Part shown: positions 8,294 to 16,552 of the stretch, piece by piece
Numbering within the stretch: position 1 is the stretch's first letter
Layout: every line of letters begins with the position of its first letter
NCBI GenBank assembly: GCA_026418275.1
Contig: JAOABQ010000037.1
Location: 1 to 64,000, forward strand
Length of the DNA stretch: 64,000 nt
From: Clostridia bacterium
GTDB lineage: Bacteria > Bacillota > Clostridia > Acetivibrionales > DSM-2933
Reading direction: 5' to 3'
The notes under the pieces: model-generated
Database searches by the model: none
Told to the model about the DNA's origin: nothing
The model's input: the letters and a program-made list of their open reading frames with translations, nothing else
Program-made: the position numbers and the translations under genes

Positions 8294-10462
8294 ATGGAAA
8301 TTATTTATCAAACAAACCGGTGCATGCTATTTGAAGAAATTAATCCGGAAAAGCTTGATCTATTAACGGTTGTTGGTGATGTAAAAGGGATTGACAGTTT
8401 GAATGATGAAAAAATCAAGGAAATTAATCAGCTTCTCCTTGTGAAAAATTTTGATGAATTCTTGGAAAAGTTCTCTCCCAGTGTATATTCATTTTATAAT
8501 GCGGCCAACCAAAAGGTCATTTATACTTTGAAGAAACCTGAAAACCTTCCTGAAGAATGTGTTTCAGAAATTAAGCTTGATCATAACAATGATTTCTTAA
8601 AAATGCTCTTTACACTTATAGACGCGAAAAGAAGTCAGGGAATAAAAAATGTGGATTTCAAATTTGAAAAGGTTTTGGATATGATTTCTCCCAAAAAAGT
8701 GATGGAGGATATAAAACAGGTTCGGAAGGAAATCCACTATCTGTATAACAAGTATGAAGAGTTGGAGGATGGAGACCCTAAAAAGTTGGATATGGGGGAT
8801 AAACTCAACTATAAGTTTGAAGAAGCAAGTCAAAATTACAATAATGTAATGGCAATGCTTCCCCTTGCAATAGAGGATATTAAGACAAGGCTATTATTCG
8901 GAAGGTCTCAGGATGAAAATAAATCCGAAGCCATACAAATCGGTCTGTTGACCATGGGCGAGAACGGTGAGCTGAAAATCATTGAGGCTCCAAAAAGTGA
9001 CAGCAATGCGCTGATGCTTATGGATGAAAGCCGAAATAACAGTCTTGTTACCGTTTTTGAGGAAGATTATGAAGCAGTTACTGAAAACGCTTCCGCTTAT
9101 GTTAAAGATCTGGTTGTGAGGACTTTTTGCCCATTACCGGCTGTGCAGACAGAAATTGATATTGAAAGAGAAGTTGCAAATTATAACACATATCTTGAGT
9201 TTTATAAAAACGCGAAGGATGATTTTGTAAAAACAGCAAAGCCCTTGGTAGAAAAAATTCTTGGAGTCAAAATGTTTTTTGACCAGTATGCAACCAAAAA
9301 CAAGGGAATGCTTCCAACCCTTTTAGTAACAAACAATAAGCTGGATATGATGGTAAAAAGCAATAATGTGCCCAGGTTGGAGACATACCTCAATACCGTT
9401 AATGCAAAGAATGATTTTGCCGACACCATATGGTTCGGGATTGTTCCTACCATCGAAATTGAATCGATGGGACAGGTCAAATCAAGAAGAGAAAGATTTA
9501 AAGGGAATGAAAAGGTAAAAAAAGAAGAGGGGAACACAATAGAATCACTTACTTCCCTGCTTCAAATCGTGAAAAAATATAGAATTCAAGTTTTCTTCAA
9601 CTATGAGGCAAATGAAGAAACTACATTTAACAATATGGCTACACAGGGAATTGACAAATATGTTGAAAAATGTGAAGTTTTAACCCGGCAGGATTACAGT
9701 GAATTTGCAATCCCGTGCATGCCCAACTTTACAATTATTCCAAAGGACAAATCCGGTGTAATTATAGACAGTAAAATGCTGCAAACCGAAGAAGGTGTCA
9801 TGCTTTCAAAGGAAAAGGAAGATATTTTGAAATTGTGGATTGAAGGGGTGTATGTGGATGCATCCTATATTGCGGCAGGGATTGCAGCCGCATATCAATG
9901 CCCCGAATATTTAAGAGAAAGTTTTAAAAATGTGAGTAAAAACTACCCTGGGGTCAGATTTGATATCGAGTCTGGAGAAAACAATCTCAGAATATTAACA
10001 ACGATGGCAAAGGAGATTTCAGGATTTACAAACAATATAAAGGATGCCATCAACAGAAAGAGCTTCGGATTTGTATTTTCATCGGAAAATGCACAAATCC
10101 AGGGAAAAGATATAAAGCGGATCAGTGTTTATAAAGCGAGAAGTCTTGCACTTACCGATGATGGGTTCGACTCCATATACAAAACGCTGGTAAGTACTTA
10201 CATAGAAAGAATTTTACGTTTTCAGAGCAACGATTTCAAACAAGATAATATTGTTAAATTCTTCAGCAATAATCCCAACAGTCAAAAAAGCAAATGGCTC
10301 AGTGACCGTACCTATGTAAACTCAATCATTCAGGACGGGGATGATCTTAACTATATAATTGATGATAAAAGCAACTTGTGCCAGATTGACCTTGTCTTTA
10401 ACGGAAATGTTAAAAACCTTGAAGTTGAGATCACCAAAAGCACCAGCGCTGCAAAAATATAA
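8294..10462 (+). CDS. Contractile-sheath-like protein (TssC/TssBC-like), candidate
   Basis: A 722-residue protein without signal peptide or membrane segment; ribosome binding site AAGGGGG. I read it as the sheath subunit of a contractile injection system. The C-terminal third has sheath-like features: VDASYIAAGIAAAYQ (~530), the GFVFSSEN...KRISVYKARSL segment (~595-620), and a final strand-rich stretch after a DGDDLNYII segment that could be the inter-subunit arm. The N-terminal ~230 residues, including a long charged helical pair (~125-195), could correspond to a fused TssB-like part, since 722 residues is near TssB plus TssC combined. Support from context: the next gene is a tube candidate, and spikes plus a PAAR-like tip follow downstream. 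This is inference from weak resemblance and order. Confidence 0.5.
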   Translation: MEIIYQTNRCMLFEEINPEKLDLLTVVGDVKGIDSLNDEKIKEINQLLLVKNFDEFLEKFSPSVYSFYNAANQKVIYTLKKPENLPEECVSEIKLDHNNDFLKMLFTLIDAKRSQGIKNVDFKFEKVLDMISPKKVMEDIKQVRKEIHYLYNKYEELEDGDPKKLDMGDKLNYKFEEASQNYNNVMAMLPLAIEDIKTRLLFGRSQDENKSEAIQIGLLTMGENGELKIIEAPKSDSNALMLMDESRNNSLVTVFEEDYEAVTENASAYVKDLVVRTFCPLPAVQTEIDIEREVANYNTYLEFYKNAKDDFVKTAKPLVEKILGVKMFFDQYATKNKGMLPTLLVTNNKLDMMVKSNNVPRLETYLNTVNAKNDFADTIWFGIVPTIEIESMGQVKSRRERFKGNEKVKKEEGNTIESLTSLLQIVKKYRIQVFFNYEANEETTFNNMATQGIDKYVEKCEVLTRQDYSEFAIPCMPNFTIIPKDKSGVIIDSKMLQTEEGVMLSKEKEDILKLWIEGVYVDASYIAAGIAAAYQCPEYLRESFKNVSKNYPGVRFDIESGENNLRILTTMAKEISGFTNNIKDAINRKSFGFVFSSENAQIQGKDIKRISVYKARSLALTDDGFDSIYKTLVSTYIERILRFQSNDFKQDNIVKFFSNNPNSQKSKWLSDRTYVNSIIQDGDDLNYIIDDKSNLCQIDLVFNGNVKNLEVEITKSTSAAKI

Positions 10463-10465
10463 CTA

Positions 10466-10568
10466 GTGCTTTTTAACACAACAAATATTTATTTTTTCAA
10501 TGTGTTAAAAATGCACTTCCTCTGTTTGTGCCTCGCATACCTTAAAAAAGAATTACGTTACGAGGCAC
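10466..10568 (-). repeat. Double-hairpin element, copy 2
   Basis: Inverted copy of 5334-5434, beginning 4 nt after the sheath-like gene's stop codon. GTGCTTTTTAACAC pairs with GTGTTAAAAATGCAC, and GTGCCTCG pairs perfectly with CGAGGCAC. It lies between the sheath and tube genes and could affect read-through or mRNA stability there. Confidence 0.8.
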
Positions 10569-10664
10569 AGGGGATGATTTCCGCGTTATACCGGTATTAA
10601 TACCTTGAAAAGTATTAATATAAATGGACTTATTTAGAAAAAGGGTAAAAAAGGAGGTCGTATT

Positions 10665-11093
10665 ATGGGATTTAAGTTAAAAATTGAAGGTGGAGAAACC
10701 ATCGAACTTGGAATGGATAATATCCAGACTGTTAAGTACAAAACAGATACGCCGGACGATTCAAATGCAAGATCCACCGATGTTGGTTCTATTCTTGAGA
10801 TTTCTGGAAAAATACTCACGGCTGTGGACGGCGAAAAGGCTGATGACACGATGAAGTTGGCTTTATGGTCTTTGGTACCTGCAGAAAAGGCAGATTGTTA
10901 CAGAAAGGCTACGCTTGAAGTGATTGCAGCAGATCAGGTAGTAAGAAAGGTTTATTTCCCGAATGCTTTCGTAGTAGACTATACAGAGGAGTTTGGGCAT
11001 ACAGAAGGGGTAGGAACATTTACACTTCTGATTAAACAGAAAAAAGATAAAAATGATTTGGTAAAAATCGAAGGCGGATATGCGGCAGGATAA
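10665..11093 (+). CDS. Hcp-like tube protein candidate
   Basis: A 142-residue, mostly beta-strand protein with no signal peptide and a perfect AAAGGAGG site. Its size and strand pattern (alternating strands, one short helix around PAEKADCYRKATLE, final EEFGHTEGVGTFTLLIKQK) suit the Hcp/tail-tube fold: ~140 residues forming stacked hexameric rings inside the sheath. It directly follows the sheath candidate, the usual sheath-tube order, and is followed by a very strong terminator, as expected for an abundant structural subunit. Between the repeat element and the gene is a small palindrome GGTATTAATACC (10593-10604). The fold is inferred, with no diagnostic motif. Confidence 0.5.
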   Translation: MGFKLKIEGGETIELGMDNIQTVKYKTDTPDDSNARSTDVGSILEISGKILTAVDGEKADDTMKLALWSLVPAEKADCYRKATLEVIAADQVVRKVYFPNAFVVDYTEEFGHTEGVGTFTLLIKQKKDKNDLVKIEGGYAAG

Positions 11094-11151
11094 GCATACA
11101 CACCTTTATCTTATAGCTTTTTCAAAAAAAGAAGCTGTGAGGTGTTTAAGA

Positions 11152-11190
11152 TTTGTAAAAAAGGCAGAGTACTCTGCCTTTTTTACAAAA
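11152..11190 (+). terminator. Strong symmetric terminator after the tube gene
   Basis: TTTGTAAAAAAGGCAGAGT and ACTCTGCCTTTTTTACAAA form a near-perfect 19 bp palindrome with A and T tracts, so it should act in both directions. A weaker hairpin ACACCT...AGGTGT (about 11099-11145) precedes it. Confidence 0.88.
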
Positions 11191-11357
11191 TAAGCATATT
11201 GAAATAAGTGGATATAGTGTAATAAAATTCTTATTATGGTAACGGGTTGCATCTTGATGAATGAAAGGCTCGTTATAGATACCCATAAAATTAAAAATTC
11301 GATTTTTGAAAGACCCCAAGTAAAACGGGTATTTCACACCTATAAATTTAATATGTT

Positions 11358-11386
11358 GATACCTCCTTACCTATAAAGAAGGTATC
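11358..11386 (+). repeat. Small hairpin upstream of the J-protein gene
   Basis: GATACCTCCTT pairs with AAGAAGGTATC with one mismatch, 54 nt before the J-protein start. The left arm contains an anti-Shine-Dalgarno-like CCTCC. The function is unknown. Confidence 0.35.
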
Positions 11387-11439
11387 CAAATAAATCATTG
11401 GAACGTCACAAGAAAGTCATAGGTCTAAAAGGGGTAAAA

Positions 11440-11880
11440 ATGAAAAGTTATTATGAAATTCTGGAAATCAGAAGATCTGCTTCGCCGGAAGAAATCAAAA
11501 AAGCTTACAGGGTGTTGGCCAAAAAGTTTCATCCGGATATAAATCCGGGAAACCGGGAAGCGGAAGAACGGTTTAAGGAAATCAACGAAGCTTACAATAC
11601 ATTGGGGGATGAAACACTAAAAAAAGCTTATGATGATAAACTGGACGGTAAAAGTGAAGCAAAAGAAGGACCTGGGAGTAATAAGAAAAGGACACAAGGT
11701 GGACAGAGTGCTCAAAATCAATATCAGAATATTGACCTTGAGGATATCGAAAAAAGTTTTGAGAATTTTTTTGGGTTTAACCCCAAAACCAAGAAGCCAT
11801 CTATGAAGAAGGAAAATAAGAAAAATCCTTTGGATGCAACGGGTTTTTTTGATCAATATTTCGGAGTAAAGAAAAAATAG
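11440..11880 (+). CDS. J-domain (DnaJ-like) co-chaperone protein
   Basis: The first ~65 residues are a canonical J domain: YYEILEI, then [17 protein letters not shown] with the essential HPD, then [14 protein letters not shown] domains stimulate Hsp70 ATPases. The rest (~70-146) is low complexity and charged, with an ENFFGFNPK and FDQYFGV segment but no zinc-finger or peptide-binding domain of true DnaJ, so it is a specialised J protein. The start at ATG 11440 follows AAAAGGGG; an upstream in-frame TTG at 11398 lacks support. It opens the operon running through the FHA and PP2C genes and may act on the Hsp70-like protein at 25656. Confidence 0.88.
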   Translation: MKSYYEILEIRRSASPEEIKKAYRVLAKKFHPDINPGNREAEERFKEINEAYNTLGDETLKKAYDDKLDGKSEAKEGPGSNKKRTQGGQSAQNQYQNIDLEDIEKSFENFFGFNPKTKKPSMKKENKKNPLDATGFFDQYFGVKKK

Positions 11881-11899
11881 CACGTAGGGGTCGTTTGAC

Positions 11900-12520
11900 A
11901 TGAAAAAATTTTTGGATTTAATAAATATTCCTAAAACGATTAAAAGGTACGTCATTATAAAGCGAATTGAAAGATATACAAAAAGTAAAAGAAATGCCTT
12001 TTGGATATACCTGATTGACATCCTCATCATGGTATTATTTCTGGCAGCACTTTTCTATATTTATTTTATTAACGCGGACCCAAACTTAAAAACAGCGGGT
12101 ATCGTTGTGCTGGCTTTATTAATGGTATTTTTTATGGTGCGCATTACTATATTTGTACGCAAGTATGATAAAAAAAATAGCGGAATTAAAAGGTTCATAC
12201 TGATTAATGAACAAGGGGTAAGTGTGAAAACCTGGGAGCTAGAAGGAAGAACAGCACTGCTAATCGGAAAAAACACGAAGGATAACGAAGTAGACATAGA
12301 CCTGTCGGATACGGAGTATGCTTCTCTGGTAAGCAGACAGCATGCTGTTTTAAATTGTGCAGGGAACGGTTGGTATATTGAGGATATTGGATCAGCCAAT
12401 GGAAGCGGAATTCAGAAGGCAACCGAAAAGTCAAAGTCCAAGATGGAACGGGGAAAACCGTATAAATTGGATTCAGGAGATATGATTTATATAGCGAATA
12501 CAAAAATCATTGCAAAATAA
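11900..12520 (+). CDS. Membrane-anchored FHA-domain protein
   Basis: 206 residues: a basic N-terminal 30 residues, two transmembrane helices (~35-56 and ~64-86), then a cytoplasmic FHA domain (~115-205). The FHA phosphothreonine-binding residues are present: IGK (in place of the usual GR), SLVSRQHA and DIGSANGSGI. FHA domains read out kinase activity; in T6SS, Fha proteins recruit machinery after phosphorylation by PpkA-type kinases. It is 20 nt downstream of the J-protein gene and in the same operon as a second FHA protein and a PP2C phosphatase. A role as membrane docking point of the apparatus is inferred. Confidence 0.85.
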   Translation: MKKFLDLINIPKTIKRYVIIKRIERYTKSKRNAFWIYLIDILIMVLFLAALFYIYFINADPNLKTAGIVVLALLMVFFMVRITIFVRKYDKKNSGIKRFILINEQGVSVKTWELEGRTALLIGKNTKDNEVDIDLSDTEYASLVSRQHAVLNCAGNGWYIEDIGSANGSGIQKATEKSKSKMERGKPYKLDSGDMIYIANTKIIAK

Positions 12521-12562
12521 ATGCGTATAGTAGAGATAAAAATGTAAATGGGGGATTACGAA

Positions 12563-13114
12563 ATGAGCCTGGCAAGATGTATAAACGGTCATATGTATAG
12601 TACGAGGAAACATGGAACGACTTGTCCTTACTGCAATGTCTCCATGGAGCAGACTCCGAAGGTGGAACCAAAAAAAAGTGTTAATAAAATGAGCACAGTA
12701 TCCAATACAAACGATGATGCGAAAACAATGGCTTACTGGGATGACCGTGACGGTATTGAACCGGTTGTCGGTTGGCTGGTTTGTATAGAGGGGGCTCAGC
12801 GGGGCCAGGATTATAGAATCAGAACGGAAAAAAACTTTATTGGTAGATCCGAAGAAATGCATATACAAATCAACGGTGATAATGGAATTTCAAGAAGAAA
12901 CCATGCAATCATAAGTTATAACCCCATACAGAGAAACTTTTTCCTGATACCGGGAGACGGTGCCGGATTAGTGTATCACAATAACGAGGCGGTCTATACA
13001 CCTGTGGAATTGACTGCCTATGATGTTATTCAAATGGGAAAAAGTAAGTTTCTCTTTATTCCTTTATGCGGTATACATTTTGAGTGGGAAAACGATGAGA
13101 AAAAGGAATGGTAA
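12563..13114 (+). CDS. Zinc-ribbon plus FHA-domain protein
   Basis: 183 residues, cytoplasmic. The N-terminus carries a zinc-ribbon-like set CINGHMY...CPYCN, followed by a ~40-residue linker and an FHA domain (~85-175) with IGRSEE and GISRRNHA, the phosphothreonine-binding signature. The linker TNDDAKTMAYWDDRD contains threonines that could be the kinase target, as in known FHA-binding linkers; this is inference. The start at 12563 follows a GGGGG site. It ends 3 nt before the PP2C phosphatase gene, so translational coupling is likely. Confidence 0.85.
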   Translation: MSLARCINGHMYSTRKHGTTCPYCNVSMEQTPKVEPKKSVNKMSTVSNTNDDAKTMAYWDDRDGIEPVVGWLVCIEGAQRGQDYRIRTEKNFIGRSEEMHIQINGDNGISRRNHAIISYNPIQRNFFLIPGDGAGLVYHNNEAVYTPVELTAYDVIQMGKSKFLFIPLCGIHFEWENDEKKEW

Positions 13115-13117
13115 CAA

Positions 13118-13960
13118 ATGACGGAAAATGGTTATTTAAACCCCTTCCTATTCGCATTGATTTTTTTTGTTGTAATCATCTTGCTGTTTTGGATTAGACA
13201 TTATCTGAAAAACCTTATGATAAAGCCGGATGTACTGATTGGAAACGCGCAGATCATGGGAAAGAGGAAGGAACAAGAGGATTACTTTTCAACCGTTGTG
13301 ACAGAAAAAGGGGTTATGGCAGTACTTGCAGACGGGATGGGGGGGTACTCCAACGGAAAAATGGCCAGTAATGTGGCTGTAAATACGTTTATACGTGAGT
13401 TTTCAAAAACACGGAATTTATGTCCCATAGAAGATTTTTTCATCAATACGTCCCAATTGAGCAACAAAAAAATCCTTGAGAAGGGAAAAGGGATAAAAAC
13501 AGGAACCACGCTGGCGGTGGTAGTTATTTTGGAAGGTCAGCTATACTGGGCTTCTATCGGGGATAGTGCTATCGTGCTTTTTAGAAACGGTGAAATCATG
13601 AATCTTAATAAAAAACATATTTTTGAATCAATTTTAGAGGAACAGTACATCTCTGGAGAAATCTCCAGGGAAGAAATGGCCGGTAATTCAAAGAAAAAAA
13701 GACTTACTAGCTTCATAGGACATGAAGGATTCCGGGAGATTGAAATTTGCAAGGAGTCTATAGCTTTAAGACCGGGAGATAAGATCATATTGTGCAGCGA
13801 TGGTGTTTACAACAGTATCACTGAAATAGAGATGGAACGCATCCTGACAAAAAATGTAGAGCCTTTTAATGCAGCGGAGGAAATTATTGAACTCATTGAC
13901 ATGAAAGACTGTAGAAATCAAGATAACGCAACCATTGTTATCTTGGAAAAAAATAATTAG
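13118..13960 (+). CDS. Membrane-anchored PP2C-family protein phosphatase
   Basis: Metal-dependent Ser/Thr phosphatase (PP2C/PppA type). One N-terminal membrane helix (~9-27) is followed by a complete catalytic domain: RKEQEDYF (~50-57), ADGMGG (~71-76, metal-binding aspartate), ASIGDSAIV, ILCSDGVYN and DNATIVIL at the end. All metal-binding aspartates are present, so activity is expected. In T6SS, PppA reverses phosphorylation of Fha by PpkA; here the likely partners are the FHA proteins just upstream and the kinase at 34065. It sits in the 11440-18774 operon. Confidence 0.92.
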   Translation: MTENGYLNPFLFALIFFVVIILLFWIRHYLKNLMIKPDVLIGNAQIMGKRKEQEDYFSTVVTEKGVMAVLADGMGGYSNGKMASNVAVNTFIREFSKTRNLCPIEDFFINTSQLSNKKILEKGKGIKTGTTLAVVVILEGQLYWASIGDSAIVLFRNGEIMNLNKKHIFESILEEQYISGEISREEMAGNSKKKRLTSFIGHEGFREIEICKESIALRPGDKIILCSDGVYNSITEIEMERILTKNVEPFNAAEEIIELIDMKDCRNQDNATIVILEKNN

Positions 13961-14009
13961 AAATAGATTAATAAAAAAGATTACAGAAGTTTCAAAATGG
14001 GGGATTGAA

Positions 14010-15635
14010 ATGAGAAAAAACAGCAGTGAGTTTAAAACCAGTTTTGTGTCGGAGGCCGGTACCTTTAAAAATAACAAGGATTATTTTGCGTATGTGGAAT
14101 TGGACGACCTGGCTTGCTGGGTAGCGGCTGACGGAATAGACTCGGATGAAGACAGTGAAAGTGCCAGGACTGCTATAAACAGCATATTTACTGATTTTAT
14201 GGAAAAGCCGTCTATGTCAAGAAGGAGAATAAAAAAGTATTTGAATAATGCACATAAGTTTCTCAATGCGGAGAGTAGAAATGTAAGGCTTAAAGCCAGC
14301 CTTATCATGGTGGTGACCGATTATTCCAAAATTGTATGGGCGGTGGCCGGGAATGCAAGAATGTACCACTTTAGGAAAGGGCGGTTCAATTTTCAAAGTA
14401 AGGACCAGAGTATTGCACAAATGATGGCCGACGCCGGAAAAATTGGACACGAAGAAGTAAATAGCCATGTTGAAAGAAATAACCTGGTGAGCTACCTGGG
14501 ACAGCAAAAAGGGTTTAAGCCCTTTATATCCCGCACCTATAGACTTTTTGAGGGAGATGTGATGTTGCTCTGTACGGCCGGTTTTTGGGAGAGTACGAGT
14601 GGCGCGGAAATTGTAAACTCCCTTAAGGACGCAAGAGAGCCGGAGGAGCTTGTAGATACACTGGAAGAGGGGCTTTTGGCAAAGCAAAACAAGGTAATCA
14701 ATAATTATACAGTTGCTGCTGTGTATGCGAACAAGGTTTTTAACGAGGTGGTGAAGCCTAAATCCCGGATTGTTAAACGAATTGCTGCGGTTTTGATTCC
14801 AGTTGTTATGCTGACCGGAGGGTTTTTCGCTTACAGGTATATCAAAGACGGTAAATTGAGGATTGAAGCAGCTAAACACGACAATAACGGAAATACGTTT
14901 GTTAAAGATGGCAGCTTTGCGAAAGCTATAGTCGAATATGACGGAGCAGAGCAGTGCTTTAAGGGGATTTTTTTTAAAACTATAGAAGATAAGGAAAAGG
15001 AATCTCTTGTTGATAATAAAAGCAGGATAACACAATTAATTGTAGATGGAGATAATCAATTTAATAGTAAGGATTTTGGAAAAGCTTTGGATAACTATTT
15101 AAAAGCAAGAAGTGAAGGTGATAGAATAAAAGAGTATGATAAAGAGGAATTGGAAGAAAAAATAACGAAGGCACAGAACTTTATAAAAGTTTTAAATATT
15201 GAAAATGAGGGTGACAAAGCACATGAAAGAAAGAAGTATGAAGCAGCATTAAGTAAATATAAAGCAGCAGAGGAATTGGCAGGTAAAGTATTTTTCTATG
15301 ATGGAAGTAAGGATTTAAAACAAAAGATTTCTGACACAGAAGCGACTATTACAAAAATAAAGGAAGACGCTGCAGGAGAAGCGGCCGCAGAAGAGCAAAA
15401 GAAAAAGGATATAAAGAAAGCAAGAGAAGATGCTCAATATTTAGAGCAACGAGGACGTAAGAAGTCTGCTGCTCACGACTTCGAAGGAGCTATAGTGAAT
15501 TTGAAGGAGGCAAAAAAATTATTTGAAGATCTTCAAATAAAGTATCCTAATCTTGATATGAAGCAAGAGATCATAGCATATGACAAATTGATAGATCATG
15601 AAGAAGAAAAACTTAATGCACAAAATAAAAACTAG
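14010..15635 (+). CDS. PP2C-like pseudophosphatase with membrane helix and outer repeat domain
   Basis: 541 residues. The first ~240 have a PP2C fold outline, but catalytic positions are changed: DGIDSD where DGMGG is expected, AGNARMYHF for GDSR, LLCTAGFWE for CSDG and INNYTVAAVY for DNATVVVV. A transmembrane helix (~256-277) follows, then a ~265-residue outer region rich in Lys/Glu/Ala with TPR-like helix pairs (AKAIVEYDGAEQ, FGKALDNYLKARSEG, YEAALSKYKAAEELA). So an inactive phosphatase module inside is joined to a helical repeat domain facing the wall. ATG 14010 follows TGGGGGA. I infer a sensor or scaffold that couples outside contact to the phospho-switch. Confidence 0.78.
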   Translation: MRKNSSEFKTSFVSEAGTFKNNKDYFAYVELDDLACWVAADGIDSDEDSESARTAINSIFTDFMEKPSMSRRRIKKYLNNAHKFLNAESRNVRLKASLIMVVTDYSKIVWAVAGNARMYHFRKGRFNFQSKDQSIAQMMADAGKIGHEEVNSHVERNNLVSYLGQQKGFKPFISRTYRLFEGDVMLLCTAGFWESTSGAEIVNSLKDAREPEELVDTLEEGLLAKQNKVINNYTVAAVYANKVFNEVVKPKSRIVKRIAAVLIPVVMLTGGFFAYRYIKDGKLRIEAAKHDNNGNTFVKDGSFAKAIVEYDGAEQCFKGIFFKTIEDKEKESLVDNKSRITQLIVDGDNQFNSKDFGKALDNYLKARSEGDRIKEYDKEELEEKITKAQNFIKVLNIENEGDKAHERKKYEAALSKYKAAEELAGKVFFYDGSKDLKQKISDTEATITKIKEDAAGEAAAEEQKKKDIKKAREDAQYLEQRGRKKSAAHDFEGAIVNLKEAKKLFEDLQIKYPNLDMKQEIIAYDKLIDHEEEKLNAQNKN

Positions 15636-15706
15636 AATATTATTAAGTAAAGTATCTTTTTTGATAAACAACACTAAAGAATTTTGATATAAGGAGTGGA
15701 TGTAAG

Positions 15707-16552
15707 TTGAAAAAATGGACGGGTTCTTTATTAACCCTTAGCGCATGTTTATTATTTATAAACTTTACCAGCTTTGGACAACCGGATCAAAAATTTACCA
15801 TCAAAGTGAATAGTGTGCCTGTTTCCTTTACGGATGTAGGACCTTTTATCGATGAAAAAAGCAGAATCCAGATTCCCATAAGATCCGTATCTGAAATCCT
15901 TGAAGCCAAGTTAGACTGGAATGGGGCGGAGAAAAAAGTAACTATTACAAAAAACGATGTTGTCGTAACCATGATTGTGGGTGAATGCCGTGCTATTAAA
16001 AATGGTAAGGAGATATTTTTTGACACCTGCTCTATTTTAAAAAATGGACGGACCTTTCTCCCATTAAGAGCATTGAGTGAAACACTGGGCGTTTTGATTA
16101 AGTGGGACCAAGCGAGTAAGACTGCAATATTGGCGACTGATTACAAGTATGTTGTATCAGACGATTTCCGTAAAGTTCTAGATAATGTTAAGAATACGGT
16201 TATGCATAATGAGGAACTCTTATTATTCTCCCGTGATGGAAAAGCTTCACTGGAACACTGTGATTTTTCCTTGGGGCTGGGGGATAAGTATTATATGTAT
16301 TTAAGAATAGAGAACAATAGTCCCGAAACGTTGAATGCAGTTAAAGAGCTTTTGAAGGTATATTATCCAAATCAGTATGAAGAGGTATATAAAAAAGCAC
16401 TTGAAATTGTAAACGGACCTATTGGTAAGGATGGAAAACTGACATACAGTGGAACGGATAATCTTTACTTTGAAGAAAGGTATTTTGGAGGTAGAAAATT
16501 TGAAAATGGGACGGTCATAGATATAGGAAAAGAGGGGGAAAAGTACGAATGA
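15707..16552 (+). CDS. Secreted protein with copper-amine-oxidase-N-like domain
   Basis: 281 residues. A signal peptide (~1-24) is followed by a copper-amine-oxidase N-terminal-like ('stalk') domain (~28-147) with its doubled pattern: IQIPIRSVSEILEAKLDWN...VTITK, then FLPLRALSETLGVLIKWDQ...AILATD. In Clostridia this domain is a wall-facing module unrelated to amine oxidation. The remaining ~130 residues are unrecognised. TTG start with GGAG upstream. It overlaps the next secreted gene by 4 nt, so the two are translationally coupled. A cell-envelope adaptor for the apparatus is inferred from operon position. Confidence 0.72.
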   Translation: MKKWTGSLLTLSACLLFINFTSFGQPDQKFTIKVNSVPVSFTDVGPFIDEKSRIQIPIRSVSEILEAKLDWNGAEKKVTITKNDVVVTMIVGECRAIKNGKEIFFDTCSILKNGRTFLPLRALSETLGVLIKWDQASKTAILATDYKYVVSDDFRKVLDNVKNTVMHNEELLLFSRDGKASLEHCDFSLGLGDKYYMYLRIENNSPETLNAVKELLKVYYPNQYEEVYKKALEIVNGPIGKDGKLTYSGTDNLYFEERYFGGRKFENGTVIDIGKEGEKYE

